A DNA stretch of 64,000 nucleotides from Geothrix sp. Lineage in GTDB: Bacteria > Acidobacteriota > Holophagae > Holophagales > Holophagaceae. The notes under the pieces were generated by a model. The model did no database searches, was not told the DNA's origin, and saw nothing but the letters and a program-made list of their open reading frames with translations. Positions 34,465 through 43,645 of the stretch are shown in pieces. How positions within the stretch are numbered: the stretch's first letter is position 1; each line of letters begins with the position of its first letter. The stretch covers positions 992,001-1,056,000 of the forward strand of contig NZ_JAHRYQ010000001.1 in assembly GCF_020622065.1 (NCBI RefSeq), read 5' to 3'. The translations under genes and the position numbers were made by a program.

Positions 34465-36075
34465 TCAGCCCTTCTTCTTCCAGGTCTTCGCGGGAGCTGT
34501 CTTCCAGGGGCGAGGCGCGTCCTTGGTGGCGGGGCGGTCCTCCCAGGTCTTGCGCGGGCCCGAGGGGGCATCAGCCTTCGGCTTCACATAGGGACGGGGC
34601 TTGTCCTCGAAGTCGCGCCGGGGCTTGAAGCTGCCATCGGGGCGGGTCTTGGAGAAGGCGGAATCGGGGCGCTCGGTGCCGCGCGCCGCCGCGCGTTCGG
34701 CATAGGTGCGCTGGGGGCGGGGGCCGCCCTCCTTGCGCTCGCGGGCCGAGTCGAAGCGGGGCTTGGCCTTGCGCTCGGGCTCATTGGGCAGGTCGAAACC
34801 GGCGGACTGTTCGGACTGGACCAGGCCCAGCAGGCCCGCCACCAAACGAACGGGATCGGCGTCCTTCAGCAGCTGGGCGGCCTGGCTGAGCAGGGCCGCG
34901 CTGGCGGCACCCTGGATGCCCTCCAGGAGCTTGGCCGTCTGGGCCTCGCGGATCTCCGCGGGCGTGGGCACGGCGCGCCAGTCGAGCTTGAGTCCGCCCC
35001 GGCGGCCCCAGGCCAGCAGGATGCGGCTCTCCTTCCAGCCCACCAGGGCCAGGCTGGTGCCCTTGGCGCCGGCGCGACCTGTGCGGCCGCTGCGGTGAAT
35101 ATAGTTCTCGAGCTGGGTGGGGATGCCCACATGGACCACCAGGGGGAGGCCCTCGATGTCCAGGCCGCGGGCGGCGACATCGGTGGCCACCAGGTAGCGC
35201 AGCTTGCCGTCCTTGAACTGCCCCAGGATGCGGGTGCGGGTGGCCTGGGCCAGATCGCCGTGCAGGAAAGCCGCAGGCAGGCCCGAAACCGTCAGCTCCT
35301 CGGCGACTTCCTCAGTCTGGGCCTTGGTCTTGGTGAAGATCAGCGCGGAGCTGGGCTGATCGCGGAGCAGGAGGTTCACCAGCGCCCGCACCTGCTGGTG
35401 ATCGGGCACCAGCACGGGCGTGTGGGCGATGTCGGCATGGACGGCGGACTCGCCCGCCTCGGCCAGCTGGATCTGCACGGGATCCTTGAGGAACCGCTTC
35501 GCCAGCTTGGCGATGGGGACGGGCAGGGTGGCCGAGAACAGGTAGGTCTGCGGGCCGGCGGGCACCTTGGCGAGGATGGTCTCCACATCCTCGAGGAAGC
35601 CCATGTTCAGCATCTCGTCGCACTCGTCGAGGACGATCATGCTCACGCGGCTCAGGTCCAGGGTGCCGCGGTCCAGGTGATCCTTCACCCGGCCCGGCGT
35701 GCCCACGACCACGGGCGAACCCATCTGCAGGGCCCGGAGCTGGGGCGGGTAGGCCACGCCGCCGACGAGGTTGGCGATGGGCAGCTTGGGCACGAGGGTG
35801 TGCAGCTCGGCGCCCACCTGCTGCGCCAGCTCGCGTGTGGGCGCGAGGATGAGGGCCTGGGTGTGGCGCTCGTCCGACAGGCGCTGCAGCAGGGGCAGGC
35901 CGAAGGCCAGGGTCTTGCCGGAGCCGGTGCGGCTCTGCACCAGCAGGTCGCGGCCTTCGAGCCCCGGCTTGATGGTCTGGGCTTGGACGGGCATGGGGGT
36001 CTCGAAACCGCGCTTGGCCAGGGCGGCCAACAGGGCTTCGCTGCAGCCGAGGGCCGCAAAAGTCATCTCACTCAC
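34465..36075 (-). CDS. DEAD-box-family ATP-dependent RNA helicase (DECD variant)
   Basis: A 536-residue helicase with all SF2 motifs: Q motif (FETPMPVQAQTI), Walker A SRTGSGKT (48-55), PTREL (80-84), TPGR, motif II DECD at 150-153 instead of DEAD, SAT (FSATL), and the C-terminal helicase motifs VATDVAARGLDIEG and HRSGRTGRAG. The last 130 residues are a Lys/Arg/Pro-rich disordered tail (KPRRDFEDKPRPYVKPK) typical of RhlE/DeaD-like proteins, which binds RNA non-specifically. It probably acts in ribosome assembly or RNA decay. Confidence 0.92.
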   Translation of the reverse strand: MSEMTFAALGCSEALLAALAKRGFETPMPVQAQTIKPGLEGRDLLVQSRTGSGKTLAFGLPLLQRLSDERHTQALILAPTRELAQQVGAELHTLVPKLPIANLVGGVAYPPQLRALQMGSPVVVGTPGRVKDHLDRGTLDLSRVSMIVLDECDEMLNMGFLEDVETILAKVPAGPQTYLFSATLPVPIAKLAKRFLKDPVQIQLAEAGESAVHADIAHTPVLVPDHQQVRALVNLLLRDQPSSALIFTKTKAQTEEVAEELTVSGLPAAFLHGDLAQATRTRILGQFKDGKLRYLVATDVAARGLDIEGLPLVVHVGIPTQLENYIHRSGRTGRAGAKGTSLALVGWKESRILLAWGRRGGLKLDWRAVPTPAEIREAQTAKLLEGIQGAASAALLSQAAQLLKDADPVRLVAGLLGLVQSEQSAGFDLPNEPERKAKPRFDSARERKEGGPRPQRTYAERAAARGTERPDSAFSKTRPDGSFKPRRDFEDKPRPYVKPKADAPSGPRKTWEDRPATKDAPRPWKTAPAKTWKKKG

Positions 36076-36222
36076 TGGTATCTCCCGGGGCTATCCCTGC
36101 GAGTGTGCCGAGGTGGCAGTCTCTATTGGCGAACAGCGCCAGCCGGGAGGGGCCCAAACAATTAGTGTCGCACGAAACCCCTTGAAATCCCAGGAGAAAT
36201 CCCGGATCAGGCATACTGATTC

Positions 36223-37281
36223 ATGGCCCTCCCCGACGATCGCGTCCTCACACTTCCCCTCGGTTCCGATCCCTCCCTCCGGCGGCGCTTCATGCTGCTC
36301 GATGAGGATCTCCCGGCCAATGTGCGCTTCGGCCTGATCCTGGAGGTCCTCGACAAGCTGGCGGAGGAATGCGCCCTCGACTATGTGCGCCGCGCCCACC
36401 CCCAGGCGCGGGTGGTGACGGCCGCCATCGACAACATCTATGTGCGCAGCGCCGCGGATGTGAATCGCGACCTGGTGTTCCGGGCCCGGGTCAATTTCGT
36501 GGGACGCACGAGCCTGGAGGTGGGCATCCGCGTCGAACATGCCGCCGGTGCGGATGGCAGCCCTCCGGCGCACATCGCCTCCTGCTATTTCACGATGGTG
36601 GCCCGGAGCACCACGGGCGCGGGTGCCGAGAGCCTCATCCTGCCCACCTTCGAATCGAGCGATGCCTTGGCGGTGCGGCGCTGGGAGCGGGCCATCGCCC
36701 GGCGCGAGGGCTACCGCCAGCAGCTGCATCAGGCCCAGGAGCCGCCGAGCCGGGAGGAATACTCCCTGCTGATGGCCCTGCATGCGGCCCAGGACAAGCC
36801 CGGGTTCCAGGGCCTGATGGCGGGCGATTGCGTGACCAGCGGGTGGGAGCGCACCTATCCCGAGCACGAGAATGTGCCCACCAAGATCTTCGGCGGACAC
36901 CTGATCCGGCAGGCCTTCGAACAGTCGGCCATCTGCGCCGAACAGGTGGCCCCCCACCGCCCGGTGATCGTGGCCGTGAACCGCATCAACTTCGTGCAGC
37001 CCGTACGCATGGGCGACAAGCTGCAGTTCCTGAGCCGGGCCGTCTACTCGGGGAGCACCAGTGTCTGCGTGGAGACCGACATCATCCGGGTGAGCCGGGA
37101 CCGCACCCAGACGAACCTGTCCAACAGCTGCATCTTCACCTTCGCGAATGTGGACGATGAGTTGCGGCCCCAGCCGGTGCCGCCGATCTATCCCACCACC
37201 TACGCCGAGGACGCCCGCTATCTCGCGGCCCATCGCCGGCATGCCACCCGACTGGCCTGGAAGGCGTCACGAAAGCGGTAA
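36223..37281 (+). CDS. Acyl-CoA thioesterase, double-hotdog
   Basis: A 352-residue protein with two tandem hotdog domains. The first (about 25-140) has MLLDEDLPANVRFGLILEVLDKLAEECA and VVTAAIDNIYVRSAADVNRDLVFRARVNFVGRTSLEVGIRVE; the second (about 210-320) has NVPTKIFGGHLIRQAFEQS and VNRINFVQPVRMGDKLQFLSRAVYSG. The two-domain plan resembles the ACOT9/BFIT thioesterases, which hydrolyse acyl-CoA to free acid and CoA. It is the first gene of a plus-strand run with sixA and the hydrolase. Confidence 0.86.
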   Translation: MALPDDRVLTLPLGSDPSLRRRFMLLDEDLPANVRFGLILEVLDKLAEECALDYVRRAHPQARVVTAAIDNIYVRSAADVNRDLVFRARVNFVGRTSLEVGIRVEHAAGADGSPPAHIASCYFTMVARSTTGAGAESLILPTFESSDALAVRRWERAIARREGYRQQLHQAQEPPSREEYSLLMALHAAQDKPGFQGLMAGDCVTSGWERTYPEHENVPTKIFGGHLIRQAFEQSAICAEQVAPHRPVIVAVNRINFVQPVRMGDKLQFLSRAVYSGSTSVCVETDIIRVSRDRTQTNLSNSCIFTFANVDDELRPQPVPPIYPTTYAEDARYLAAHRRHATRLAWKASRKR

Positions 37282-37290
37282 GATCGCGGG

Positions 37291-37764
37291 ATGGCCACAC
37301 TCCTGCTCATCCGTCATGGCATCGCCGAAGATCCGCGCCCCGGTCTGCGCGATGCGGACCGCGCCCTGACCGAGGAGGGCTGGCGGAAGACCCGGGCGGC
37401 GATGCGGGGCCTGGCCGCCTTGGGTCACGCGCCCACCCGCGGATTCAGCAGCCCCTACCGGCGCGCCATGGAAACCATGGCCTGTCTTCAGGAAGCCATC
37501 GGAGGCTTCCCCATGGAGACCACCCTCGGGCTGGTGCCGGAGGGGCGCCCGGCCCAGGCAGATCTCTGGCTGCGCGGGCTCGCGGCTGAAGCCCCGGAAG
37601 GCGTGCTGGCCCTGGTCAGCCACCAGCCCTTTCTGGGCGAATTGATCTTCCACCTCACGGGCCGGGGCCTCGAGGTGAAGAAGGCCAGCTGCACGGTGAT
37701 CCGCTGGGAGGCTGGCGCCTGGCGCTTCGAGCGCCAGTACCAGCCCGCGGAGCTGAGGGGCTGA
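37291..37764 (+). CDS. sixA: Phosphohistidine phosphatase SixA
   Basis: A 157-residue histidine-phosphatase superfamily protein of the short SixA type. The catalytic RHG is at residues 8-10 (LLLIRHGIAED), FSSPYRRAMETM is the second arginine motif and LVSHQPFLGELIF supplies the second histidine. SixA removes phosphate from histidine phosphotransfer domains in other bacteria. It starts ten bases after the thioesterase gene and overlaps the next gene by one base. Confidence 0.87.
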   Translation: MATLLLIRHGIAEDPRPGLRDADRALTEEGWRKTRAAMRGLAALGHAPTRGFSSPYRRAMETMACLQEAIGGFPMETTLGLVPEGRPAQADLWLRGLAAEAPEGVLALVSHQPFLGELIFHLTGRGLEVKKASCTVIRWEAGAWRFERQYQPAELRG

Positions 37765-38597
37765 TGCGGACTCAACCCACCTTCGCCACGCTGGCTTCAG
37801 GCCTGAAGCTCCACTACCGCGTTCAGGGGAACCCGGAGGGGCCCTGGGTGGTGCTGCTCAACGGCCTGCTGTCAGACACCACCATGTGGGCTGGGGTGCT
37901 GCCGGGCCTGGCGGACCGCTACCGCATTCTGACCTTCGACAGCCGGGGGCAGGGGAAGTCGGACGCTCCGCTGGAGGGCCCCTATCCCACGGCCCTGTTG
38001 GCTCAGGAGGCCTGGGAGCTGTTCGGACTCCTGAAGGTGGAGCGGCCTTGGCTTATGGGGCTGTCGAACGGCAGCGCCATGAGCCTGGAGCTGCTCACGG
38101 CACATCCCGAGGCCTTCGCGGGGGCCGTCCTCACCAGCGCCATGTGCCGCTTCGATTTCGCCATGAACCTCAAGGCCGAGCATTGGGCCCGCTGTCTGGA
38201 AGTCGGCGGCCCCCTGATGCAGTTCGACGCCGTAGCGCCGTTCCTGTGGGGCGACGGCTTCCTGGAGGCCCGGCACGGCGTCCTCCGGGCCTACCACCAG
38301 GTGGTGACGGGCGGTGACAAGCCCATGCACGGCAATCTCCACCAGATCCGGGGGATCCAGGGTTGGGACATCCGGGAGCGGCTGGAGGCCATCCAGGCAC
38401 CGGTGCTGCTGCTCTGCGGGGCGGAGGACCTGCTGACGCCCCCCTGGAAGTGCCTCGAGACGGCCCGGCGCATTCCGGGCAGCCGATTCGAGGTGGTGCC
38501 GGACATCGGACATGCCTACCCTGTAGAGAATCCCAAGAAGTACGCGGCCAGGATTCGGCGTTTCCTGGATAAAGACGATGCCGGGTTTGGCCGATAG
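37764..38597 (+). CDS. Alpha/beta fold hydrolase
   Basis: A 277-residue hydrolase with the nucleophile elbow GLSNG (Ser101), the acid in GAEDLLTPPWK and the catalytic His in DIGHAYPVE. The oxyanion region is LLNGLLSDTTMW and the strand before the turn FDSRGQGKSD. The family resembles 3-oxoadipate enol-lactonase and esterase types, but substrate cannot be assigned. It is coupled to sixA (TGATG). Confidence 0.86.
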   Translation: MRTQPTFATLASGLKLHYRVQGNPEGPWVVLLNGLLSDTTMWAGVLPGLADRYRILTFDSRGQGKSDAPLEGPYPTALLAQEAWELFGLLKVERPWLMGLSNGSAMSLELLTAHPEAFAGAVLTSAMCRFDFAMNLKAEHWARCLEVGGPLMQFDAVAPFLWGDGFLEARHGVLRAYHQVVTGGDKPMHGNLHQIRGIQGWDIRERLEAIQAPVLLLCGAEDLLTPPWKCLETARRIPGSRFEVVPDIGHAYPVENPKKYAARIRRFLDKDDAGFGR

Positions 38598-38664
38598 GAG
38601 AATCTGGCCTACCATACCTTCTTCCCCGAGCCACTCCTGACTCGCCCTGCCCCCGAGGTGACCT

Positions 38665-39957
38665 ATGGCCACCCCTTCTCAGTCTCCGACCGTTCTGAGC
38701 TTGCAAGAGCTCAAGGAACTCTCCATCGGCAAGCTTGCCGAGCTGGGGAAAGAGCTGGAGATCGACAGCCCGCTCTCCATGCGCAAGCAGGAGCTGGTGT
38801 TCCGGGTACTGCAGGCCCAGGCCGAGCGCGAAGGCCAGTTCTTCGCCGAGGGTGTGCTGGAGGTGCTGCCGGAGGGTTTCGGCTTCCTCCGCAGCCCTGA
38901 CGCGAACTATCTCGCCGGGCCCGAGGACATCTACATCTCCCCCAGCCAGATCCGGAAGTTCAACCTCCGCACGGGCGACACCCTGTCCGGCATGATCCGC
39001 GCCCCCAAGGAAGGCGAGAAATTCTTCGCCATGCTGCGGGTGGATGCGGTGAACTTCGATCCCCCGATGACGGCGAAGGATCGCCTCCACTTCGACGACC
39101 TGGTGCCCCTCTACCCCAAGCATCACCTGCGCATGGAGCGGGACGCCCAGGAGCTGAGCACCCGCGTCATGGACCTGATGACGCCCCTCGGCAAGGGGCA
39201 GCGTGCCCTGATCGTGGCGCCGCCCCGCACGGGCAAGACAGTGCTGCTGCAGAACATCGCCAATTCCATCACCGCCAACCACCCCGAAGTCTTCCTCATC
39301 GTCCTGCTCATCGACGAGCGGCCTGAGGAAGTCACCGACATGGAGCGCAGCGTCAAGGGCGAGGTGGTCTCCAGCACCTTCGACGAGCCCGCCACCCGCC
39401 ATGTCCAGGTGGCCGAAATGGTCATCGAGAAGGCCAAGCGCCTGGTGGAGCACAAGAAGGATGTGGTGATCCTGCTGGATTCCATCACCCGATTGGCCCG
39501 CGCCTACAACACCGTGGTTCCGCCCAGCGGCAAGGTGCTCTCGGGCGGCGTGGACAGCAACGCACTCCAGCGGCCCAAGCGCTTCTTCGGGGCCGCGCGC
39601 AACATCGAGGGCGGGGGCTCGCTCACCATCGTGGCCACGGCCCTCATCGAGACCGGCAGCCGCATGGACGATGTGATCTTCGAGGAGTTCAAGGGCACGG
39701 GCAACAGCGAGATCGTGCTGGACCGCAAGCTCAGCGACAAGCGCATCTTCCCGGCCATGGACATCCAGAAGTCCGGCACCCGCAAGGAAGACCTGCTCAT
39801 CGAGCCCGCCAAGCTGGCCAAGATCTGGGTGCTCCGCAAGGTCCTCAGCGCCAGCGGCCCCAGCGAGAGCATGGAACTGCTGGTGGATCGGTTGGGCAAG
39901 AGCAAGACCAACGACGAGTTCCTGGCGAACCTCCAGGAGCCGCCCCCGCGGCGGTAA
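38665..39957 (+). CDS. rho: Transcription termination factor Rho
   Basis: A 430-residue hexameric RNA-dependent ATPase. The N-terminal helical domain ([22 protein letters not shown]) and cold-shock-like RNA-binding domain ([33 protein letters not shown]) precede the RecA-like ATPase with Walker A PPRTGKT (about 187-193), [16 protein letters not shown] (Walker B and Q-loop region) and [11 protein letters not shown]. The C-terminal segment [16 protein letters not shown] is also Rho-typical. A GAGGTGACCT site precedes ATG 38665. Confidence 0.97.
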   Translation: MATPSQSPTVLSLQELKELSIGKLAELGKELEIDSPLSMRKQELVFRVLQAQAEREGQFFAEGVLEVLPEGFGFLRSPDANYLAGPEDIYISPSQIRKFNLRTGDTLSGMIRAPKEGEKFFAMLRVDAVNFDPPMTAKDRLHFDDLVPLYPKHHLRMERDAQELSTRVMDLMTPLGKGQRALIVAPPRTGKTVLLQNIANSITANHPEVFLIVLLIDERPEEVTDMERSVKGEVVSSTFDEPATRHVQVAEMVIEKAKRLVEHKKDVVILLDSITRLARAYNTVVPPSGKVLSGGVDSNALQRPKRFFGAARNIEGGGSLTIVATALIETGSRMDDVIFEEFKGTGNSEIVLDRKLSDKRIFPAMDIQKSGTRKEDLLIEPAKLAKIWVLRKVLSASGPSESMELLVDRLGKSKTNDEFLANLQEPPPRR

Positions 39958-40121
39958 TGCCCTCAAGCCGATTACCGGCGCAGAGGATGCGGAGGGGACC
40001 CTCAACCGCAATCCTCCGTTCCTCACCGCTCTCTGCGGTTAGCGCCCCTGTCATTCCAAAATCCAGAGACGGGTCAAGCGGCGCACCGGGTTAAACTGGA
40101 AGGTCATTTGAAAGCATTCCA

Positions 40122-41105
40122 TTGACCTTTCCCCATGCCCCCTTCCAGATCCGCGATGTCCAGGTTCCCAACCGCCTGGTCATGGCGCCGCTGCATGAGA
40201 TCACCGACCAGCCCTTCCGCAAGTTCATCCGGGAGATCGGCGGCGTCGGTCTGGTGGTGTCGGAGATGATCAGCAGCGAGGCGCTGATCCGGCACGCGGT
40301 GAAGGCGGAGAAGATGATGGCGGCCACGGGCGAGCGGCCGCTGTCCATGCAGATCTCCGGGGGGCGCCCCGAGGCCCTGGCGGAAGGCGCGGCGCTGTGC
40401 GAGGCCGCGGGTGCGGATCTGGTGGACCTCAACATGGGCTGCCCGGCCAGCAATGTCACCAAGGGCGGCGCGGGCTCTGCCCTCCTGCGCGACATCCGCC
40501 TGGCGGAGCGGTGCGTCACGGGCATGGTGAAGGCCGTGAAGATCCCTGTGACGGTGAAGATGCGCGCGGGCTGGGACGCCTCACAGAAGGATCGCGGCGA
40601 GTTCCTGGATTTCCTGCGGATGTTCGAGGCGGCCGGCGTGCAGGCCCTGGCCATCCACCCCCGCACCCGGGCCCAGCAGTACGAGGGGCACGCGGACTGG
40701 AGCATCATCGCCCGGGCCGTGGAGGCGGGCACCTCGTACCCCATCATCGGCAACGGGGATGTGAACGCCGCCGCGGATGCCTACCGCATGGTGGCGGAGA
40801 CTGGCTGCGCCGCGGTGATGATCGGCCGCGGGGCTCTCTACAATCCCTTCCTCTTCCGGCAGATCCTTGACCCGGAGTTCGTGGTCACCACGGAGATGCG
40901 CATCGATGCCACGCTGCGGCTGTTCCAGATCCTGCTGGATCTGCTGGAGCCCCGCGAAGCCCTGCACAAGATCAAGAAGATCGGCGCCTGGTTCACCAAG
41001 GGCGTGCCCGGCGGCCATGGCTTCCGCCAGAACCTGCATGCCGCCAGCGATGCCCAGGCCCTCATGGCCGCCATCGACGCCCTGCGGCACCAGGGCGCGG
41101 CCTGA
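40122..41105 (+). CDS. tRNA-dihydrouridine synthase
   Basis: A 327-residue flavoenzyme of the Dus family (DusB-like) that reduces uridines in tRNA. It shows APLHEITDQPFRKFIREIG (FMN-binding start), the catalytic Cys107 in VDLNMGCPASNVTKGGAGSALL, VKMRAGWD, AIHPRTRAQQYEGHADW, PIIGNGDVN and VMIGRGALYNPFLF. The start is a TTG at 40122; no ATG is in frame upstream or close downstream, and the ribosome site is poor, so the start is the least certain part. A 164-bp spacer with small hairpins separates it from rho. Confidence 0.88.
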   Translation: MTFPHAPFQIRDVQVPNRLVMAPLHEITDQPFRKFIREIGGVGLVVSEMISSEALIRHAVKAEKMMAATGERPLSMQISGGRPEALAEGAALCEAAGADLVDLNMGCPASNVTKGGAGSALLRDIRLAERCVTGMVKAVKIPVTVKMRAGWDASQKDRGEFLDFLRMFEAAGVQALAIHPRTRAQQYEGHADWSIIARAVEAGTSYPIIGNGDVNAAADAYRMVAETGCAAVMIGRGALYNPFLFRQILDPEFVVTTEMRIDATLRLFQILLDLLEPREALHKIKKIGAWFTKGVPGGHGFRQNLHAASDAQALMAAIDALRHQGAA

Positions 41106-41119
41106 GGGCCGACCAGCCC

Positions 41120-42592
41120 TCAGCGCCGGCGCCCGCCACCACCGAAGATGGAGCCCATGACGCCCCGGATGATCTGGCGGCCGATGGAGCTTCCGGCGGC
41201 GCGGATGACGCTCTTGCCGAAGGCCTCGATCATGCTGTCGGAGCGGCGGGCGGGCTCCTTGTTGGCCTTGGCCTCCACCTTCGCCTGGGCCTCGGCGGCT
41301 TCCTGCTGCATGGCCTCTTCCGCGCGGGCCTTCAGCTTCTCGAAGGCGCTCTCCCGGTCAATGGCCTGCTCGTAGTGGCCTGCCAGCAAGGAGGTCGTGA
41401 TGACCTGCCGCCGCTCCTCCGGCGTGATGGGTGAGAGCTGGCTCTGGGGCGGGCAGACGAAGGCACGCTCCACGATTCCCGGACGGCCCTTCTCGTCCAG
41501 CAGGGACACCAGGGCCTCGCCCACGGCCAGCTCGGTGATGGCCGTGGCCACATCCAGATCCGGGTTGGCCCGGAAGGTCTCGGCGGCGGCCTTCACGGCC
41601 TTCTGGTCCCGGGGGGTGAAGGCCCGGAGGGCATGCTGTACGCGGTTGCCCAGCTGGCCCAGCACCTTCTCGGGGATGTCGAGGGGATTCTGGCTCACGA
41701 AGTAGACCCCCACGCCCTTGGAGCGCACCAGGCGCACCACCTGCTCGATCTTGTCCAGCAGGGCATCCGGCGCGTCGTTGAAGAGCAGGTGGGCCTCATC
41801 GAAGAAGAAGGCGAGCTTGGGCTTCTCGGGATCGCCCACCTCGGGCAGGCGTTCGAACAGCTCGGACAGCAGCCACAGGAGGAAGGTGGCATAGAGCTTC
41901 GGCGCATTGATGAGCTTGTCCGCCGCCAGGATGTTGATGACGCCGCGGCCCTTGGCGTCGGTCTGCAGGAGGTCGTCGAGGTCGAGGGCCGGCTCGCCGA
42001 AGAAGGCCTCGGCGCCCTGGCTCTCCAGCTCCAGCAGGCCGCGCTGGATGGCGCCGATGCTGGCGGCGGAGACATTGCCGTACTGGGTCTTGAACTCGGC
42101 GGCGTGGTCGCCCACGAACTGGAGCATGCTGCGCAGGTCCTTGAGATCCAGCAGCAGCAGGCCGTTGTCGTCGGCGATCTTGAAGACCATGTTCAGCACA
42201 CCGCCCTGGGTGTCGTTGAGGTTCAGGAGCCGCGCGAAGAGCAGGGGGCCCATGTCGCTGATGGTGGTGCGCACGGGGTGGCCCTGCTGGCCGTAGAGGT
42301 CCCAGAAGGCGACGGGATAGCCCGCGTATTCGAAGCCCTCAAGCTTCAGCTGCTCCACGCGCTCGGCCACCTTCGGGTTGTCTCCGCCGGGCTTGCAGAG
42401 GCCGGGCAGGTCGCCCTTCACATCCGCCAGGAAGACCGGCACGCCGATGGCTGAGAACCGCTCGGCCATGGTGCGCAGCGTCACGGTCTTGCCCGTGCCG
42501 GTGGCGCCGGCCACGAGCCCGTGGCGGTTGGCCATGCGGGGCAGCAGGACGAGGTCGGAGGCGGCTTTGGCGATCACCAGCGGCTGGGGCAT
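41120..42592 (-). CDS. HerA-like ATPase, DUF853 family
   Basis: A 490-residue P-loop ATPase. Walker A is [20 protein letters not shown] (about residues 25-44) and Walker B is [14 protein letters not shown] (about 243-256), with an intervening DUF853 region ([27 protein letters not shown]) and the C-terminal [36 protein letters not shown]. The extreme C-terminus is Gly/Arg-rich. Relatives of FtsK/HerA translocate DNA, but for this family the role is not established. Its stop lies 15 bp from the convergent dihydrouridine synthase. Confidence 0.86.
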   Translation of the reverse strand: MPQPLVIAKAASDLVLLPRMANRHGLVAGATGTGKTVTLRTMAERFSAIGVPVFLADVKGDLPGLCKPGGDNPKVAERVEQLKLEGFEYAGYPVAFWDLYGQQGHPVRTTISDMGPLLFARLLNLNDTQGGVLNMVFKIADDNGLLLLDLKDLRSMLQFVGDHAAEFKTQYGNVSAASIGAIQRGLLELESQGAEAFFGEPALDLDDLLQTDAKGRGVINILAADKLINAPKLYATFLLWLLSELFERLPEVGDPEKPKLAFFFDEAHLLFNDAPDALLDKIEQVVRLVRSKGVGVYFVSQNPLDIPEKVLGQLGNRVQHALRAFTPRDQKAVKAAAETFRANPDLDVATAITELAVGEALVSLLDEKGRPGIVERAFVCPPQSQLSPITPEERRQVITTSLLAGHYEQAIDRESAFEKLKARAEEAMQQEAAEAQAKVEAKANKEPARRSDSMIEAFGKSVIRAAGSSIGRQIIRGVMGSIFGGGGRRR

Positions 42593-42630
42593 GGAAACCT
42601 CGGAGGCGGGAAAGGATCTAGATGGAGAGG

Positions 42631-43620
42631 TCAGGCCGGCCCGGCGGCGGTCGCTTCTTCGAGAAGGAAGGCGGCGTCGGCGGTCTTGGGGGCCATCCGG
42701 ATGGTGCATCCCTCTGCGGGACAGCGCTCGCAGTAGAGGCGTCCACAGGGATCCACATGGGTGTGGACTTCGCCTTCGACGCCCCCCTCCTCGAGGGATT
42801 TCTTCGCGAAGGCCTCGCAGAGGTCGTGGGCCTGCCGCACGGGATAGAACTCTGGCACCACGATGTGCACATCCACATGGGTGAACCGGCCAGAACGGAA
42901 GGTGCGCATCTCGTGGACGGCGATGATGTCCCAGGTGCGAACCCGGTTCATGGCCGCCAGCACTTTGCCGAGCACATCGGGATCCTCCATGTCGAGCAGG
43001 GCCTGGGAGGATTCCTTCACCAGGCGGAAGCCCGTGCGGGCCAGCAGGAGGCCCACGAGCATGGCCATGGCGGGATCCAGCCACTTGAGGCCCGTGAGCT
43101 TCACGGCCAGCAGGCCCGTGGCGATGCCCACGGTGGTCCAGAAGTCGGAAAGGATGTGATGGCCATCGGCTTCCAGGGCCTTGGACCGGGTCTTCCGGCC
43201 CTGGCGCAGCAGAAACCACCCCAGCAGGCCGTTGATGGCGCCAGCCACCAGGTTGACCATGAGGCCGAGGCCCAGGTCCTTGAGCTCCACGCCGTAGAAG
43301 AAGCCCTTGGCGGCCTCGAAGATGATGAGCACTGCCGCCAGCGAGATGAGGCCGCCCTCGAAGGCGGCGCTGAAATGCTCGATCTTGCCGTGGCCGTAGG
43401 GGTGCTCCTTGTCGGCGGGCTTGCCTGCGAAGATCACGGCCCCCAGGGCGAACACGGCCGCCACCACATTCACCACGCTCTCGATGGCGTCGGACTTCAG
43501 GGCCACGGAGCCGGACAGCAGGAAGGACAGATACTTCAGGCCGAGGACGCAGATCCCCGCTCCGATGGACAGGAGGGCGATGCGGACCCGGGATCGCTGT
43601 TCGAGGTGTTCGGCGGACAT
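42631..43620 (-). CDS. Cation diffusion facilitator transporter with cysteine-rich C-terminal tail
   Basis: A 329-residue divalent-metal/proton antiporter with six transmembrane helices. The metal site is visible as [17 protein letters not shown] (helix 2) and [15 protein letters not shown] (HxxxD, helix 5), with [15 protein letters not shown] after helix 3. The cytoplasmic domain (about 210-300) has [21 protein letters not shown] short tail adds [18 protein letters not shown], four cysteines not part of the standard family and perhaps a metal sensor. Substrates are usually zinc, iron or manganese. Confidence 0.9.
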   Translation of the reverse strand: MSAEHLEQRSRVRIALLSIGAGICVLGLKYLSFLLSGSVALKSDAIESVVNVVAAVFALGAVIFAGKPADKEHPYGHGKIEHFSAAFEGGLISLAAVLIIFEAAKGFFYGVELKDLGLGLMVNLVAGAINGLLGWFLLRQGRKTRSKALEADGHHILSDFWTTVGIATGLLAVKLTGLKWLDPAMAMLVGLLLARTGFRLVKESSQALLDMEDPDVLGKVLAAMNRVRTWDIIAVHEMRTFRSGRFTHVDVHIVVPEFYPVRQAHDLCEAFAKKSLEEGGVEGEVHTHVDPCGRLYCERCPAEGCTIRMAPKTADAAFLLEEATAAGPA

Positions 43621-43645
43621 GGCGGCTCCGGTGGCCCTCAGGGTA

